Assembly: GCA_963724625.1 (NCBI GenBank)
Contig: CAVRVO010000017.1
Span: 372,001-436,000, forward strand
DNA: 64,000 bases
Source: DATBVX01 sp963724625
GTDB lineage: Bacteria; Pseudomonadota; Gammaproteobacteria; Steroidobacterales; Steroidobacteraceae
Direction: 5' to 3'
This document shows, one piece after another, positions 18,647 through 27,198 of this stretch. The notes below the pieces were generated by a model. The model made no database searches. It was not told where the DNA came from and was given only the letters and a program-made list of their open reading frames with translations. The first letter of the stretch is position 1, and the number at the start of each line of letters is the position of its first letter. Both the position numbers and the translations under genes were made by a program.

Positions 18647-19362
18647 TCATGGCCGCCGCCGCCTCTCGGAGCCGTCGAATTCGAATTCTGAAGCGCTCAG
18701 CGCAGCGGCCGGTACGTGAGCCAATCCGGGAATGACCAGTTGAAGCGGATGCGCCGCAAGACGCACACCCGCGATCGTGATCATGGCCAGCGCGGCAATG
18801 CATAGGAAGGCTCGGGCCCTCGCGCGCGCAGCAGCACAACAGGATCCCACCGAGCAGGATCGGCGTCATGTAGAGCTCACGACGCATAGCAAGCGTCGGT
18901 TGGCCGGTCAACAGGTCGCGAATGATGCCGCCACCGATGCCGGTGATCACGCCCATGACGACCGCGACCGCCGGCGCGAATCCGAGTCGCAGGGTGTTCT
19001 CGATCGCGAGCACTGTGTACAACGCTGTAGCGATCGCATCGAGATACAGGAATCCGCGCAGCGTCGCGCGAAAACGCCGCTCGAAGAAGAACGTGGCGAC
19101 GGCAGTGCGCGGCAGCTACCTACAAGAAAGGCCGGCTTCGCGAGCCAGAACAACGGCTGATCGAGCATCAGGTCACGCAGTGTTCCGCCGCCGATCGCAG
19201 TCACCACGCCCACGATCACGAAACTCATCACGTCCATGTTCTGTCGCAGCGGCGCCCAGCACGCCCGTGACCGCGAACACCGCGGCCCGACCAGGAACAG
19301 CAGATCAGCGGGATCATCTGGCCGGATTCCGTGTCGCGCATCGTCTTGGCGGCGGCGTTCAT
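18647..19362 (-). pseudogene. TRIC/UPF0126 family membrane protein, multiple frameshifts
   Basis: Pieces of one TRIC-like cation channel (UPF0126, YadS/YicG type, about 210 residues, two homologous halves) are spread over several minus-strand frames. In order they read: start near MIPL then LLFLVG...AVFAVTGVLGA; NMDVMSFVIVGVVTAIGGGT and LRDLMLDQPLFWLAKPAFLVG; VATFFFERRFRATLRGFLYL; DAIATALYTVLAIENTLRLG; VVMGVITGIGGGIIRDLLTG; and FLCIAALAMITIAGVRLA to the end. At least four frame changes are needed. Both GIGGG/RDLL signatures survive, so the sequence is degraded by indels rather than by substitutions. Confidence 0.75.
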
Positions 19363-19936
19363 AGCGGGCCGAACTGCGCGAGTTTGCGGCCCGTCAGTCG
19401 CACCAGCCCCGAACTCGGCAGCGCCGGCGGCACAGCGCAGTTCTGCAGACAGAATTCCGGCGTCGGCCCAAGCGTCATCTGTCGCTGCCACAGGCAGCCG
19501 TGCTCACCCACATTCGATTCCATGCGCGCCAGGAAGTCGGCATGTAGCTTTCGGTCGAGGACTTGTTGAGCCAGGTTTCCTCGATCCGTGTTCATCCGGT
19601 CATTCGATAGTCGTAGTCGACCACGACTCACGCGATAGAGGCCAGCGATGCCGTCCTGGGCGAGTTGCGCAACGGCGTTGTGAGGAGCTTCGCGCGCTCC
19701 GGTCACGGCCGCACGGTTGATGACATCGAGATCGGCGCTCGATTCGATCAGATACCAGTCGGCATAGCCCGCGCGGCGCGCGAGCCAGGGAATCTCGTCG
19801 AGCGCCACGATGAAGGAGCCGAGAAATCCTTGCGGGCGCGACTGCATCAGCGAGCGGTGGAAGGCGCTCAAGGCGTTTCGTAGGTCGCTGCCGCGACCTC
19901 GGGCCGCGGGCAGTGCCAGAACAGATAGGCGAGCAT
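19359..19936 (-). pseudogene. Conserved hypothetical protein, frameshifted
   Basis: A small protein apparently starting at ATG 19936 (MLAYLFWHCPRPEVAAATYE), then changing frame at about 19880, where GAAACGCC would need one more A. It continues ALSAFHRSLMQSRPQGF, FIVALDEIPWLARRAGYADW and VTGAREAPHNAVAQLAQDGIAGLY. More shifts lie near 19590 and 19550 before WQRQMTLGPTPEFC. These phrases resemble an uncharacterised family of ~180-residue proteins seen in other bacteria. The longest continuous frame fuses it artificially to the GFA gene upstream. No function assigned. Confidence 0.5.
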
Positions 19937-19957
19937 CCGGGCGGACGCCGCAGTCGC

Positions 19958-20399
19958 TCAGCCGACCTGCGTCAAGCGGCTGATTGCCCTGCGGGCCGCC
20001 GAGCTTACGCAAGCTGTCGTGAAGCTCCAGCCACTCGACCCGCAAGTCATAGAAGACATGCGCCTGCGGTTCGCGATCGATCGCATCAGCGACACTCGCG
20101 CGCGTAATGTGGATTTCATCCGGCCAGCGCTCACCCTCGAAAAACAGCGTACTTCCACACTGACTGCAAAAGCCGCGGCGCGCAGCCGCTGATGACTGAT
20201 ACCACTTGAGGCGCTCCTGCCCCACGATGAGGCGAAAGCTGTCGCTGCGCGCTCCGAACCACGTCACTACCGGCGCGCCGTGTGCGCGACGGCACATCGT
20301 GCAATGACAATGTGCGCACCATTTGGTCGGGGGCGTGACCTCGAACTGCACAGCCTTACATAGGCACGCGCCGCGGATTGTCAGCTGCTGACCGGCCAT
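19958..20399 (-). CDS. GFA family (glutathione-dependent formaldehyde-activating-like) zinc protein
   Basis: About 146 residues with the GFA/CENP-V fold. It has the zinc cysteines in GACLCKAV, the CAHCHCTMCRR cluster and FCSQCGSTLF. The family is named for glutathione-dependent formaldehyde-activating enzyme, but most members have unknown substrates. The open frame runs past the normal family end (KLGGPQGNQPLDAG) into the next gene; a frame change would meet a TGA at 19958. I treat the fusion as an artefact. The divergent neighbour is the 2Fe-2S subunit gene. Confidence 0.8.
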
Positions 20400-20686
20400 C
20401 GCCCGCTCCTGGAGTCACCCATCTGGGCGCTACATGTTAGCGCAAGCGGCCAGCAAGACGGCTTACCCGTCCCGCCGGACCGCCGGGAACGCCGATCTTC
20501 TGCACCGGGACGAAATGCCCGGAACGTGATGCAGGCGTGCGTGCCATTGCAACCAGTCGCCAATGTCACAGGGCGCATCACCTCCCTGCGTCCGCTGCGC
20601 ATCCTTGATGCTTGCCAAACTTGTCCAAAGGCGCGAACTTGCGGCGCGGCACGATTCGAAATTGTCGCGCTCAGGAGTCCGCCGTG

Positions 20687-21148
20687 ATGATCGCCTTCAC
20701 GCTCAACGGCAAAGCGATGAGTTTCTCCGGACCAAAGGAGATGCCGCTGCTCTGGTACTTGCGTGATCATGCGCAACTCACCGGGACCAAGTTCGGCTGT
20801 GGCATCGGCTCATGCGGTGCATGCACCGTTCACGTCGACGGCCAGGCGACGCGTTCCTGCCTGGTGCCGCTGGGGGCTCTGGCGGGCAAGCGTGTCACGA
20901 CTATCGAGGGGCTTGCGTCCGGCAGTGCTCTGCATCCCGTGCAGCAGGCCTGGATTGAGGAAGACGTCCCCCAATGTGGCTACTGCCAGGCCGGTCAGAT
21001 CATGGCGGCCGTCGACCTGCTGAAGCGCAACCCGCAACCCACGCGCGCCGATATCGACACCATCACCAACCTGTGCCGTTGCGGAACCTATCCGCGCATC
21101 CGCAAGGCGATCCTGCGCGCAGCCGCGCTGATGAAGGAAGCTCAGTAG
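20687..21148 (+). CDS. 2Fe-2S small subunit of a molybdenum hydroxylase (IorA-like)
   Basis: A 153-residue protein with the two-domain arrangement of xanthine dehydrogenase-family iron-sulfur subunits. A plant-ferredoxin-like cluster (CGIGSCGACTVHVDG with a later Cys in RSCLVPLG) is followed by a helical cluster (QCGYCQAGQIM and NLCRCGTYPRIRKA). It passes electrons from the molybdenum site to an acceptor. The ATG at 20687 has AGGAG 9 bases upstream; an adjacent GTG at 20684 is possible. There is no signal peptide and no neighbouring large subunit. The only partner in the window is at 2264-4543, and IorA-type subunits can be carried out with a Tat-bearing large subunit. Confidence 0.9.
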   Translation: MIAFTLNGKAMSFSGPKEMPLLWYLRDHAQLTGTKFGCGIGSCGACTVHVDGQATRSCLVPLGALAGKRVTTIEGLASGSALHPVQQAWIEEDVPQCGYCQAGQIMAAVDLLKRNPQPTRADIDTITNLCRCGTYPRIRKAILRAAALMKEAQ

Positions 21149-21167
21149 AGGCCGACCAGCTGCTCCG

Positions 21168-21635
21168 TCAGGGCTCCGCGTAGAAACGCCCCGCGCCGAG
21201 GAAGGTGGTGCGATAGTAGTCGTCCTGGAGCGATGCATAGCTCACGGGACGCCCAGACTTTGGCGCGTGCACGAACCGGTGCTCTCCGATGTAAACGCCG
21301 ACGTGAGTGGCCTGGGGGCCTGAATCGCGAAAGAACAGCACATCACCCGGCTCCAGATCCGCCGGATCGACCGGCGTTGCGGCAAACGATTGCTCGGCGG
21401 CGGTGCGCGGCACGTTGATACCCAATTCGTGGTGCACGAAAAACACCAGCCCGCTGCAGTCGAAACCTGCCGGATCGGCGCCGCCGAAACGATACGGTGA
21501 CCCGATGAGTGTCTGCGCGAGTGAGGCGATCCTGTCACCCGGCGGTGCGGGCGCGCGTCGCGGCGAATCGGCGCAGCTGGCGAGTGCAAGCAGCACGGCC
21601 ACAATGGAACAAATGCGCCCCAGGCTGCGCCTCAT
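21168..21635 (-). CDS. NlpC/P60 family lipoprotein (peptidoglycan endopeptidase)
   Basis: A 155-residue lipoprotein: MRRSLGR, a hydrophobic run, then the lipobox LALASC. The NlpC/P60 domain has the catalytic Cys in FDCSGLV and the His in HVGVYIGEHRFVH. Such enzymes cleave gamma-D-Glu-meso-DAP links in peptidoglycan. The ATG at 21635 overlaps the end of amrS by 4 nt, so the two are co-translated, an association without an obvious functional reason. It is convergent with the 2Fe-2S gene, ending 19 bases away. Confidence 0.92.
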   Translation of the reverse strand: MRRSLGRICSIVAVLLALASCADSPRRAPAPPGDRIASLAQTLIGSPYRFGGADPAGFDCSGLVFFVHHELGINVPRTAAEQSFAATPVDPADLEPGDVLFFRDSGPQATHVGVYIGEHRFVHAPKSGRPVSYASLQDDYYRTTFLGAGRFYAEP

Positions 21636-22717
21636 TGCTCCATCGCCGCGAGCCGCACGGGGAGGCGGCGGCGACCCCACGCACCGGGCCTGCCCGCGAA
21701 CCTGCCCGGAATTCGCGTGCCGCACTCCTGGCAGTCCCCGCTCGAAGTCAGCCGCCATTCGCCGAGCTCGTACCAGTCGCGTTCGATGACCCGCGCGCGA
21801 CACTTTGGGCAGTAAGTGCTCGAGCCTGCTGTGTCGTGCACGTTGCCGGTGTAGACGTAGCGCAGTCCGTTCCGCAACGCGATCTCGCGAGCGAGCGTCA
21901 GCGTTGCCGGCGGCGTAGGTGGCCGGTCCATCATCTTCCAGTCGGGATGGAATGCGGTGAAGTGCAGCGGAACGTCCGGACCGAGCTTGTCCATCACCCA
22001 CTGGCTCAGCGCGTCGATCTCGGTCTGCGAGTCGTTCGCCCCGGGAATGAGCAGGGTCGTGATCTCGAACCAGACCTGGGTTTCGTGCTTCAGGTACTGG
22101 AGTGTCTCCAGCACCGCGCCCAACTCACCGCCGCAGACCCGGCGATAGAAGTTCTCGGTGAAGGCCTTCAGATCGACATTGGCGGCGTCCATGTGCGCGT
22201 AGAACTCACGTCGCGGTTCGGGACACATGTAGCCGGCGGTAACGGCGACGCTGTTGATGTTGCAGTCTCGGCACGCATCCGCGACATCCATGGCGTACTC
22301 CATGAACACGACGGGATCGTTGTAGGTAAACGCGACACTCGAGCACCCGAGCCGCAGCGCAGCGCTCGCGAGCATCTCCGGCGTGGCGTGATCGGCGAGG
22401 ATGTCCACCTCGCGCGACTTGCTGATGTCCCAGTTCTGGCAGAACTTGCAGGCCAGATTGCATCCGGCAGTCCCGAATGACAGGACCGAGCTGCCCGGCA
22501 GGTAGTGATTCAGAGGCTTCTTTTCGATCGGGTCGACGCAGAAGCCGCTCGAGCGTCCGTAGGTGAGGAGCTTCACGCTGCCGCCTTCATGGCCGCGGAC
22601 GAAGCACAGACCGCGCTGACCGGCGCGTAGCTTGCACGCGCGCGGGCAAACATCGCACTGAATGCGTTCCCCGTCGATCCAGTGCCAGTAGCGCGTGTCG
22701 TGTTCTGCTGTATGCAT
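21632..22717 (-). CDS. amrS: AmmeMemoRadiSam system radical SAM enzyme
   Basis: A 361-residue radical SAM protein of the AmrS (PflA-like) family. The cluster motif is in CNLACKFCQNW (CxxxCxxC), preceded by CDVCPRACKL. The C-terminus has a zinc-ribbon-like pair (CPKC and CQEC). AmrS always travels with AMMECR1 and MEMO homologues; the chemistry of this three-gene system is still not established. The start ATG at 22717 (MHTAEHD) lies 44 bases from the divergent amrB start, so the three genes share one small promoter region. Confidence 0.93.
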   Translation of the reverse strand: MHTAEHDTRYWHWIDGERIQCDVCPRACKLRAGQRGLCFVRGHEGGSVKLLTYGRSSGFCVDPIEKKPLNHYLPGSSVLSFGTAGCNLACKFCQNWDISKSREVDILADHATPEMLASAALRLGCSSVAFTYNDPVVFMEYAMDVADACRDCNINSVAVTAGYMCPEPRREFYAHMDAANVDLKAFTENFYRRVCGGELGAVLETLQYLKHETQVWFEITTLLIPGANDSQTEIDALSQWVMDKLGPDVPLHFTAFHPDWKMMDRPPTPPATLTLAREIALRNGLRYVYTGNVHDTAGSSTYCPKCRARVIERDWYELGEWRLTSSGDCQECGTRIPGRFAGRPGAWGRRRLPVRLAAMEQ

Positions 22718-22761
22718 ACGGCTTGCCGGGCGGCATTTGCCGGTCCGATACTGCTGCGGCC

Positions 22762-23568
22762 ATGACACCTGCCAGAACAAGCTTACGCGTTCGGCCACCA
22801 GCCGTCGCCGGGCTGTTCTATCCGGATGATCCGAATGAGCTCGCGGAGTTGCTGAACGAACTGTTGCAGGGCGACAGCGAGCCGCAGGCGAAGCTGAAAG
22901 CGCTGATCGCTCCGCATGCGGGCTATGCGTATTCAGGCGTGGTCGCGGCGGCGGCATTCCGGCTTTTGCGCGCCGAGGTCGGGCGCGTGCGTCGCGTGGT
23001 CCTGCTTGGCCCGAGTCACAGAATTCCGTTCCGCGGGCTCGCCGTGCCGACGGTAGCTGCATTCGCCACGCCTCTCGGCGAGCTTCCGATTGATGCTCGC
23101 GCCCGCGACGCACTGCTGGGGCTGTCGCAGATCCACGCAACCGATGCGCCGCATGCCGAGGAGCACAGCCTCGAAGTCGAACTGCCATTTCTGCAGACGC
23201 TGCTCGGCTCATTCGATCTGCTCCCGATCGCTGCCGGCGACGCAAGCGCTGCCGAAGTTGCCGAGACGCTCGATGCCGTATGGGGAGGACCTGACACCCT
23301 CATCGTCGTGAGCACGGATCTCAGCCACTACCACGACTACGAGACAGCGAGGATCCTCGATCGCGCAACCAACCAGGCCATCCTTGCCTTCACAGAGCGG
23401 CTCGGCGGCGAACAGGCCTGTGGATGCGTCGGGCTCAACGGCTTCCTGCGAGCCGCCCAGGCACGCGCCCTCAGGATCGAGCTTCTGGACCTGCGCAATT
23501 CCGGCGATACAGCGGGAGATCGTGCTCGCGTGGTGGGCTATGGCGCTTGGGCGATATTCGATGCTTGA
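22762..23568 (+). CDS. amrB: AmmeMemoRadiSam system protein B (MEMO homologue)
   Basis: A 268-residue homologue of human MEMO1, related in fold to non-haem iron dioxygenases. Recognisable are RPPAVAGLFYP at the start, APHAGYAYSG with a metal-type His, LLGPSHRIPF and STDLSHYHDY. The ATG at 22762 is chosen because the conserved RPPAVAG motif follows within ~10 residues. The 3' end overlaps amrA by 8 bases, indicating coupled translation. Confidence 0.93.
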   Translation: MTPARTSLRVRPPAVAGLFYPDDPNELAELLNELLQGDSEPQAKLKALIAPHAGYAYSGVVAAAAFRLLRAEVGRVRRVVLLGPSHRIPFRGLAVPTVAAFATPLGELPIDARARDALLGLSQIHATDAPHAEEHSLEVELPFLQTLLGSFDLLPIAAGDASAAEVAETLDAVWGGPDTLIVVSTDLSHYHDYETARILDRATNQAILAFTERLGGEQACGCVGLNGFLRAAQARALRIELLDLRNSGDTAGDRARVVGYGAWAIFDA

Positions 23569-24112
23569 CGAATCAGCGCGGCAGAGCCTGCTGAGGCTGG
23601 CACGTGAGTCCCTGCATGCCGGCGTGAGCCTTGGAGTGCCCGGCCCTTTCCCGCAGCGCGAGTATCCGCCGCCACTGCAGGAATGGCGCAGCTCTTTCGT
23701 TACCCTGTCTCGTGTCGGGCACTTGCGCGGCTGTTGTGGACGCCTCGAGGCCGATCGGCCGTTGACCGAAGACGTCTGGGAAAACGCATACGCCTCGGGA
23801 TTTCGCGACCCGCGCTTCGAGCCGCTGCTGGCGCACGAGTGCGAGGACCTTCACATCGCGATCTCGGTGCTCTCGCCACTCGAGAAGCTCGAGGTACATG
23901 GCACTGATGAGCTATTGGACTCACTGATACCGCGGCGACATGGGTTGCTGCTGGCCAGGGGCGAGGAGCGGGTGACTTTCATACCGCACGTCTGGGAAAG
24001 CGTCGCCGATGCGCCGAGTTTCCTGCGTCATCTGCGCGAGAAGGCCGGCTGGCCGGCGGAGGGTTGGGAACCTGACCTCGAGGTCTGGCGCTTCGAGGCC
24101 GAGTCGTTCTAG
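23561..24112 (+). CDS. amrA: AmmeMemoRadiSam system protein A (AMMECR1 homologue)
   Basis: A 183-residue AMMECR1-domain protein. The family signature LRGCCGRLE (LRGCIG in most members), with FVTLSRVGHL before it and WENAYASGFRDPRF after it, is clear. The ATG at 23561 lies within the end of amrB. The molecular role is unknown; conserved linkage to AmrB and AmrS suggests one modification pathway. The gene ends 12 bases from convergent pyrF, with the palindrome GAGGGCGCCCTC at 24112-24123 spanning the junction. Confidence 0.92.
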   Translation: MLDESARQSLLRLARESLHAGVSLGVPGPFPQREYPPPLQEWRSSFVTLSRVGHLRGCCGRLEADRPLTEDVWENAYASGFRDPRFEPLLAHECEDLHIAISVLSPLEKLEVHGTDELLDSLIPRRHGLLLARGEERVTFIPHVWESVADAPSFLRHLREKAGWPAEGWEPDLEVWRFEAESF

Positions 24113-24124
24113 AGGGCGCCCTCG

Positions 24125-24844
24125 TCAAGCCCCGGGGAACATGCGTGCAATGGTTGCCTGGATCGCTTCGGCAGCGGCCTGGGGATCGGCGGCATCGCGA
24201 ATCGGCCGTCCGACCACGATGTAATCGGCCCCATTTGCGAATGCTTCTTCGACGCTCACTACGCGCTTCTGATCGTCGACCGGACGATTTTCGACCGGGC
24301 GGATGCCCGGTGTGACGACCAGCAACCTCTGGTCCAGATGCTGGCGCAGCAGCTTTGCCTCCAGGCCCGAGGACACGACACCATCACAACCGGCTTCGAG
24401 TGCCCGACGGGCTCGCGATAGCACCAGTTGCTCCACGTCGCAGCTGAAGCCCAGATCCTCGAGATCGCCGCGATCCAGGCTCGTGAGCACCGTGACGGCG
24501 AGTATCTTCACGTCCCCTTTCACTTCGGCGGCAGCCTCCATGATCGATTGGTTGCCGTGCACGGTCGCGAACGTGACACCCCGATTGCGCAGGCGACGCA
24601 CTGCGGCCGCGACCGTGGCCGGAACATCGAAGAACTTCAGGTCGACAAAGATCCGGTTACCCTTGCCCGCCATCCAGTCGAGCAGCTCGAAGTACTCACC
24701 TGCCATGAAGAGCTCAAGTCCCAGCTTGTAGAAGCGCACTGCACTTCCCAGGCGGTCCACGAGCCGCCGCGCACTGCCCGCATCAGGGACATCGAGAGCG
24801 AAGATCAGGCGCTCGCGCGCCGGGATGTTTTTCGAAGCGCTCAT
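24125..24844 (-). CDS. pyrF: Orotidine 5'-phosphate decarboxylase
   Basis: A 239-residue OMP decarboxylase, catalysing the last step of UMP synthesis. The active-site signature is FVDLKFFDVPATV, where the family has DxKxxD; the barrel ends with VTPGIRP and YIVVGRPIRDA. It overlaps the upstream dgt gene by 4 nt, linking pyrimidine synthesis and dGTP hydrolysis in one minus-strand operon that begins with aroK or aroB. Confidence 0.96.
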   Translation of the reverse strand: MSASKNIPARERLIFALDVPDAGSARRLVDRLGSAVRFYKLGLELFMAGEYFELLDWMAGKGNRIFVDLKFFDVPATVAAAVRRLRNRGVTFATVHGNQSIMEAAAEVKGDVKILAVTVLTSLDRGDLEDLGFSCDVEQLVLSRARRALEAGCDGVVSSGLEAKLLRQHLDQRLLVVTPGIRPVENRPVDDQKRVVSVEEAFANGADYIVVGRPIRDAADPQAAAEAIQATIARMFPGA

Positions 24845-26016
24845 GTTCGTTCCGCCGGATTGAAGAGTCGTTCGTGCTCGAGGATCGCGTAGCGATCAGT
24901 CATGCCGGCGATGTAGTCGGCGACGGCACGAGCCTTGCCCGCTTCACCGGCCATCTCGAGCCCCTTCGCGGCATTCGCGCAGTGTTCCGGCGGCATCAGG
25001 TTCATGTCACCGACGAACGCGCCGAACAGCTCACGTACCACGCGCCGCGCCTTGGACGTCATGCGCTGCACCTTGTAGTGCCGATAGACATGCTCACGCA
25101 GGAAGCTCTTGAGCTCCACCTGGCGCGTGCGCGCCTCGGTGCTGAAGCCGATGAGCGGCCGGCCGGCGCGGCGGACCTCATCAATGGTCGTCGGCGCCGT
25201 CGACTCGATGGCAATGCGGCTGGTGGTGATAACGTCGTTCACGACATAGTCGATCATGCCCCGAACGACTTCGTGCACGAGTCGCCTGCCACTGAGATCG
25301 GGATAGCGTGCGATCACCTGTTGGTGCTGCTCGCCGAAGAGTTGCGTCTGCAACAGTTGCTCGACAGTGATGAGCCCGGCGCGCACGCCATCGTCTATAT
25401 CGTGATTGTTGTAGGCCACCTCGTCAGCGAGGTTGGCAAGCTGTGCTTCGAGTCCTGGTTGCTCGCGGCGCAGAAAGCGCTCTCCGATCTCGCCAAGCAG
25501 TCGCGCGTTCGACTGGGAGCAGTGCTTGAGAATGCCTTCGCGGCATTCGAAAGTGAGGTTGAGGCCCGGAAAGGACGCGTAATGGTCCTCGATCTCGTCC
25601 ACAACCCTGAGTGATTGCAGGTTGTGCTCGAACCCACCGAACTCGCGCATGCACTCGTTGAGCGCATCCTGACCTGCATGACCGAAGGGCGTATGCCCGA
25701 GATCGTGCGCCAGACAGATCGCTTCGGTCAGTGTCTCGTTGAGCCTGAGTACGCGCGCAATCGTGCGTCCGATCTGCGCCACTTCGAGCGAATGCGTGAT
25801 ACGCGTGCGATACAGGTCGCCTTCGTGATTGACGAATACCTGCGTCTTGTAGACCAGCCGGCGAAACGCGGTGGAATGAATGATGCGATCGCGGTCGCGC
25901 TGGTATTCGCTGCGGAACCGCGGCGGGGTCTCGTGATGGAGCCGGCCGCGCGATCGCGAGGGGTGCGCCGCGTAGGGGGCGAGGGTCACTTCTTCGTCGC
26001 TAGCGTCAGGGGTCAC
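24841..26016 (-). CDS. dgt: Deoxyguanosinetriphosphate triphosphohydrolase (HD domain)
   Basis: A 391-residue dGTPase-like HD-domain enzyme that removes triphosphate from deoxynucleotides. Metal ligands are visible in RITHSLEVAQ, AHDLGHTPFGHAG and later NNHDIDDG. Length and sequence match the short dGTPase-like group common outside Enterobacteria. It overlaps aroB and pyrF by 4 nt on either side, a tight operon. Confidence 0.94.
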   Translation of the reverse strand: MTPDASDEEVTLAPYAAHPSRSRGRLHHETPPRFRSEYQRDRDRIIHSTAFRRLVYKTQVFVNHEGDLYRTRITHSLEVAQIGRTIARVLRLNETLTEAICLAHDLGHTPFGHAGQDALNECMREFGGFEHNLQSLRVVDEIEDHYASFPGLNLTFECREGILKHCSQSNARLLGEIGERFLRREQPGLEAQLANLADEVAYNNHDIDDGVRAGLITVEQLLQTQLFGEQHQQVIARYPDLSGRRLVHEVVRGMIDYVVNDVITTSRIAIESTAPTTIDEVRRAGRPLIGFSTEARTRQVELKSFLREHVYRHYKVQRMTSKARRVVRELFGAFVGDMNLMPPEHCANAAKGLEMAGEAGKARAVADYIAGMTDRYAILEHERLFNPAERT

Positions 26017-27092
26017 TGTCCGAGAAACTCCTGCAGGGTATCGCGCAGCTCTTCCGCCCCGAATTCCGTGCTGACGCGCGCCGCGCCGAGCCTGGGCAGC
26101 AATACCAGCCGCAGGCGGCCGTCCCTGACTTTCTTGTCGAGCTGCATGAACTCGAGCATCTGCCCTACATCGAGGCCGGGCGCCGAGGTTGGCAGGCCGG
26201 CGCGTTCCAGCAGCGATCGCACGCGTTGCACATCCGCATCAACCAGCCATCCCAGCCGCGCCGACAGCGCGGTAGCCATCAACAGGCCGATGGCCACGGC
26301 CTCACCGTGCAACCAGGTGCGATAGGCGGTCGCAGATTCGATCGCGTGCCCGAAAGTGTGTCCCAGGTTGAGCAGGGCCCGCGCGCCTTGTTCGCGCTCG
26401 TCGGCGGCAACGATACCGGCCTTGATTTCGCAGGAGCGTCGGATCGCGTGCTCGAGCGTTCCAGGGTCACAAGCAAGCAACTTGTCGAGGGAAGCCTCGA
26501 TCCACTGCAGAAATCGAAGGTCCTCGATCAAGCCGTACTTGATAACCTCGGCAAGGCCGGCGCGCAGCTCGCGCGGCGGCAGCGTGCGCAGCGTAGCGAT
26601 GTCCGTCAGAACGCCAATAGGCTGATGGAATGCGCCGATGAGATTCTTGCCGGCGGAATGATTGATTCCCGTCTTGCCACCGACAGCGGAATCGACCTGT
26701 GCGAGCAGGGTCGTCGGCACTTGCAGGTAGGCGATACCGCGCTGGTAGCAGGCTGCCGCAAACCCCGCGACGTCACCCACGACGCCGCCGCCCAGGGCTA
26801 CGATTGCGCCGTCCCGATGCAGCCGCGCGGCCGCGAGGGCATCGAAGATGGTGTTGAGTGTCTGGAAATTCTTGAACTCTTCGCCGTCCGGCAAGCAGTG
26901 AACGGCAATGTGTCGCTCACCGAGCCCCCGGATGAGCTGCGGCATGTGCAGTCGCGCCAGGGTGTCGTTGGTGACGACCAGAATGTTCCGGTGCACGAGC
27001 AGCCGGTCCAGGAGCGCGCGGTCCGCGAGCAGCCCCTCGCCGATGACGATCGGGTAGCTGCGGGTCCCAAGATCGATGTCGAGTTGCTGCAC
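26013..27092 (-). CDS. aroB: 3-dehydroquinate synthase
   Basis: A 359-residue AroB, the second enzyme of the shikimate pathway, converting DAHP to 3-dehydroquinate with NAD and a divalent metal. Motifs include DGEEFKNFQT, GGGVVGDVAGFAA, PTTLLAQVDSAVGGKTGIN and the metal His in LNLGHTFGHAIE. A GTG start at 27092 fits the family N-terminus (VQQLDIDLGTRSYPIVIG); the open frame extends to 27227 but the extra 45 residues are low-complexity. It follows aroK on the same strand, the usual gammaproteobacterial order. Confidence 0.95.
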   Translation of the reverse strand: MQQLDIDLGTRSYPIVIGEGLLADRALLDRLLVHRNILVVTNDTLARLHMPQLIRGLGERHIAVHCLPDGEEFKNFQTLNTIFDALAAARLHRDGAIVALGGGVVGDVAGFAAACYQRGIAYLQVPTTLLAQVDSAVGGKTGINHSAGKNLIGAFHQPIGVLTDIATLRTLPPRELRAGLAEVIKYGLIEDLRFLQWIEASLDKLLACDPGTLEHAIRRSCEIKAGIVAADEREQGARALLNLGHTFGHAIESATAYRTWLHGEAVAIGLLMATALSARLGWLVDADVQRVRSLLERAGLPTSAPGLDVGQMLEFMQLDKKVRDGRLRLVLLPRLGAARVSTEFGAEELRDTLQEFLGQ

Positions 27093-27198
27093 CAGTAGCC
27101 TGGGTGAACGGGCAGGCTGCTGTGGCCCGCCCCGGCGTTCGCGGCGCGCAGTATAAAGGCGTTGTACGCGAAGTGCAGTGCCGAAGCGTCGACCCTTG

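Noticed and set aside
19359..20399. 346-residue protein fusing GFA to a second domain
   Set aside because: The GFA family end and a new MLAYLFWH start are visible in other frames. The fusion depends on missing stops caused by indels.
24112..24123. Perfect palindrome GAGGGCGCCCTC between amrA and pyrF
   Set aside because: Six-base arms in GC-rich DNA are expected by chance, and there is no loop or T-run to make a terminator.
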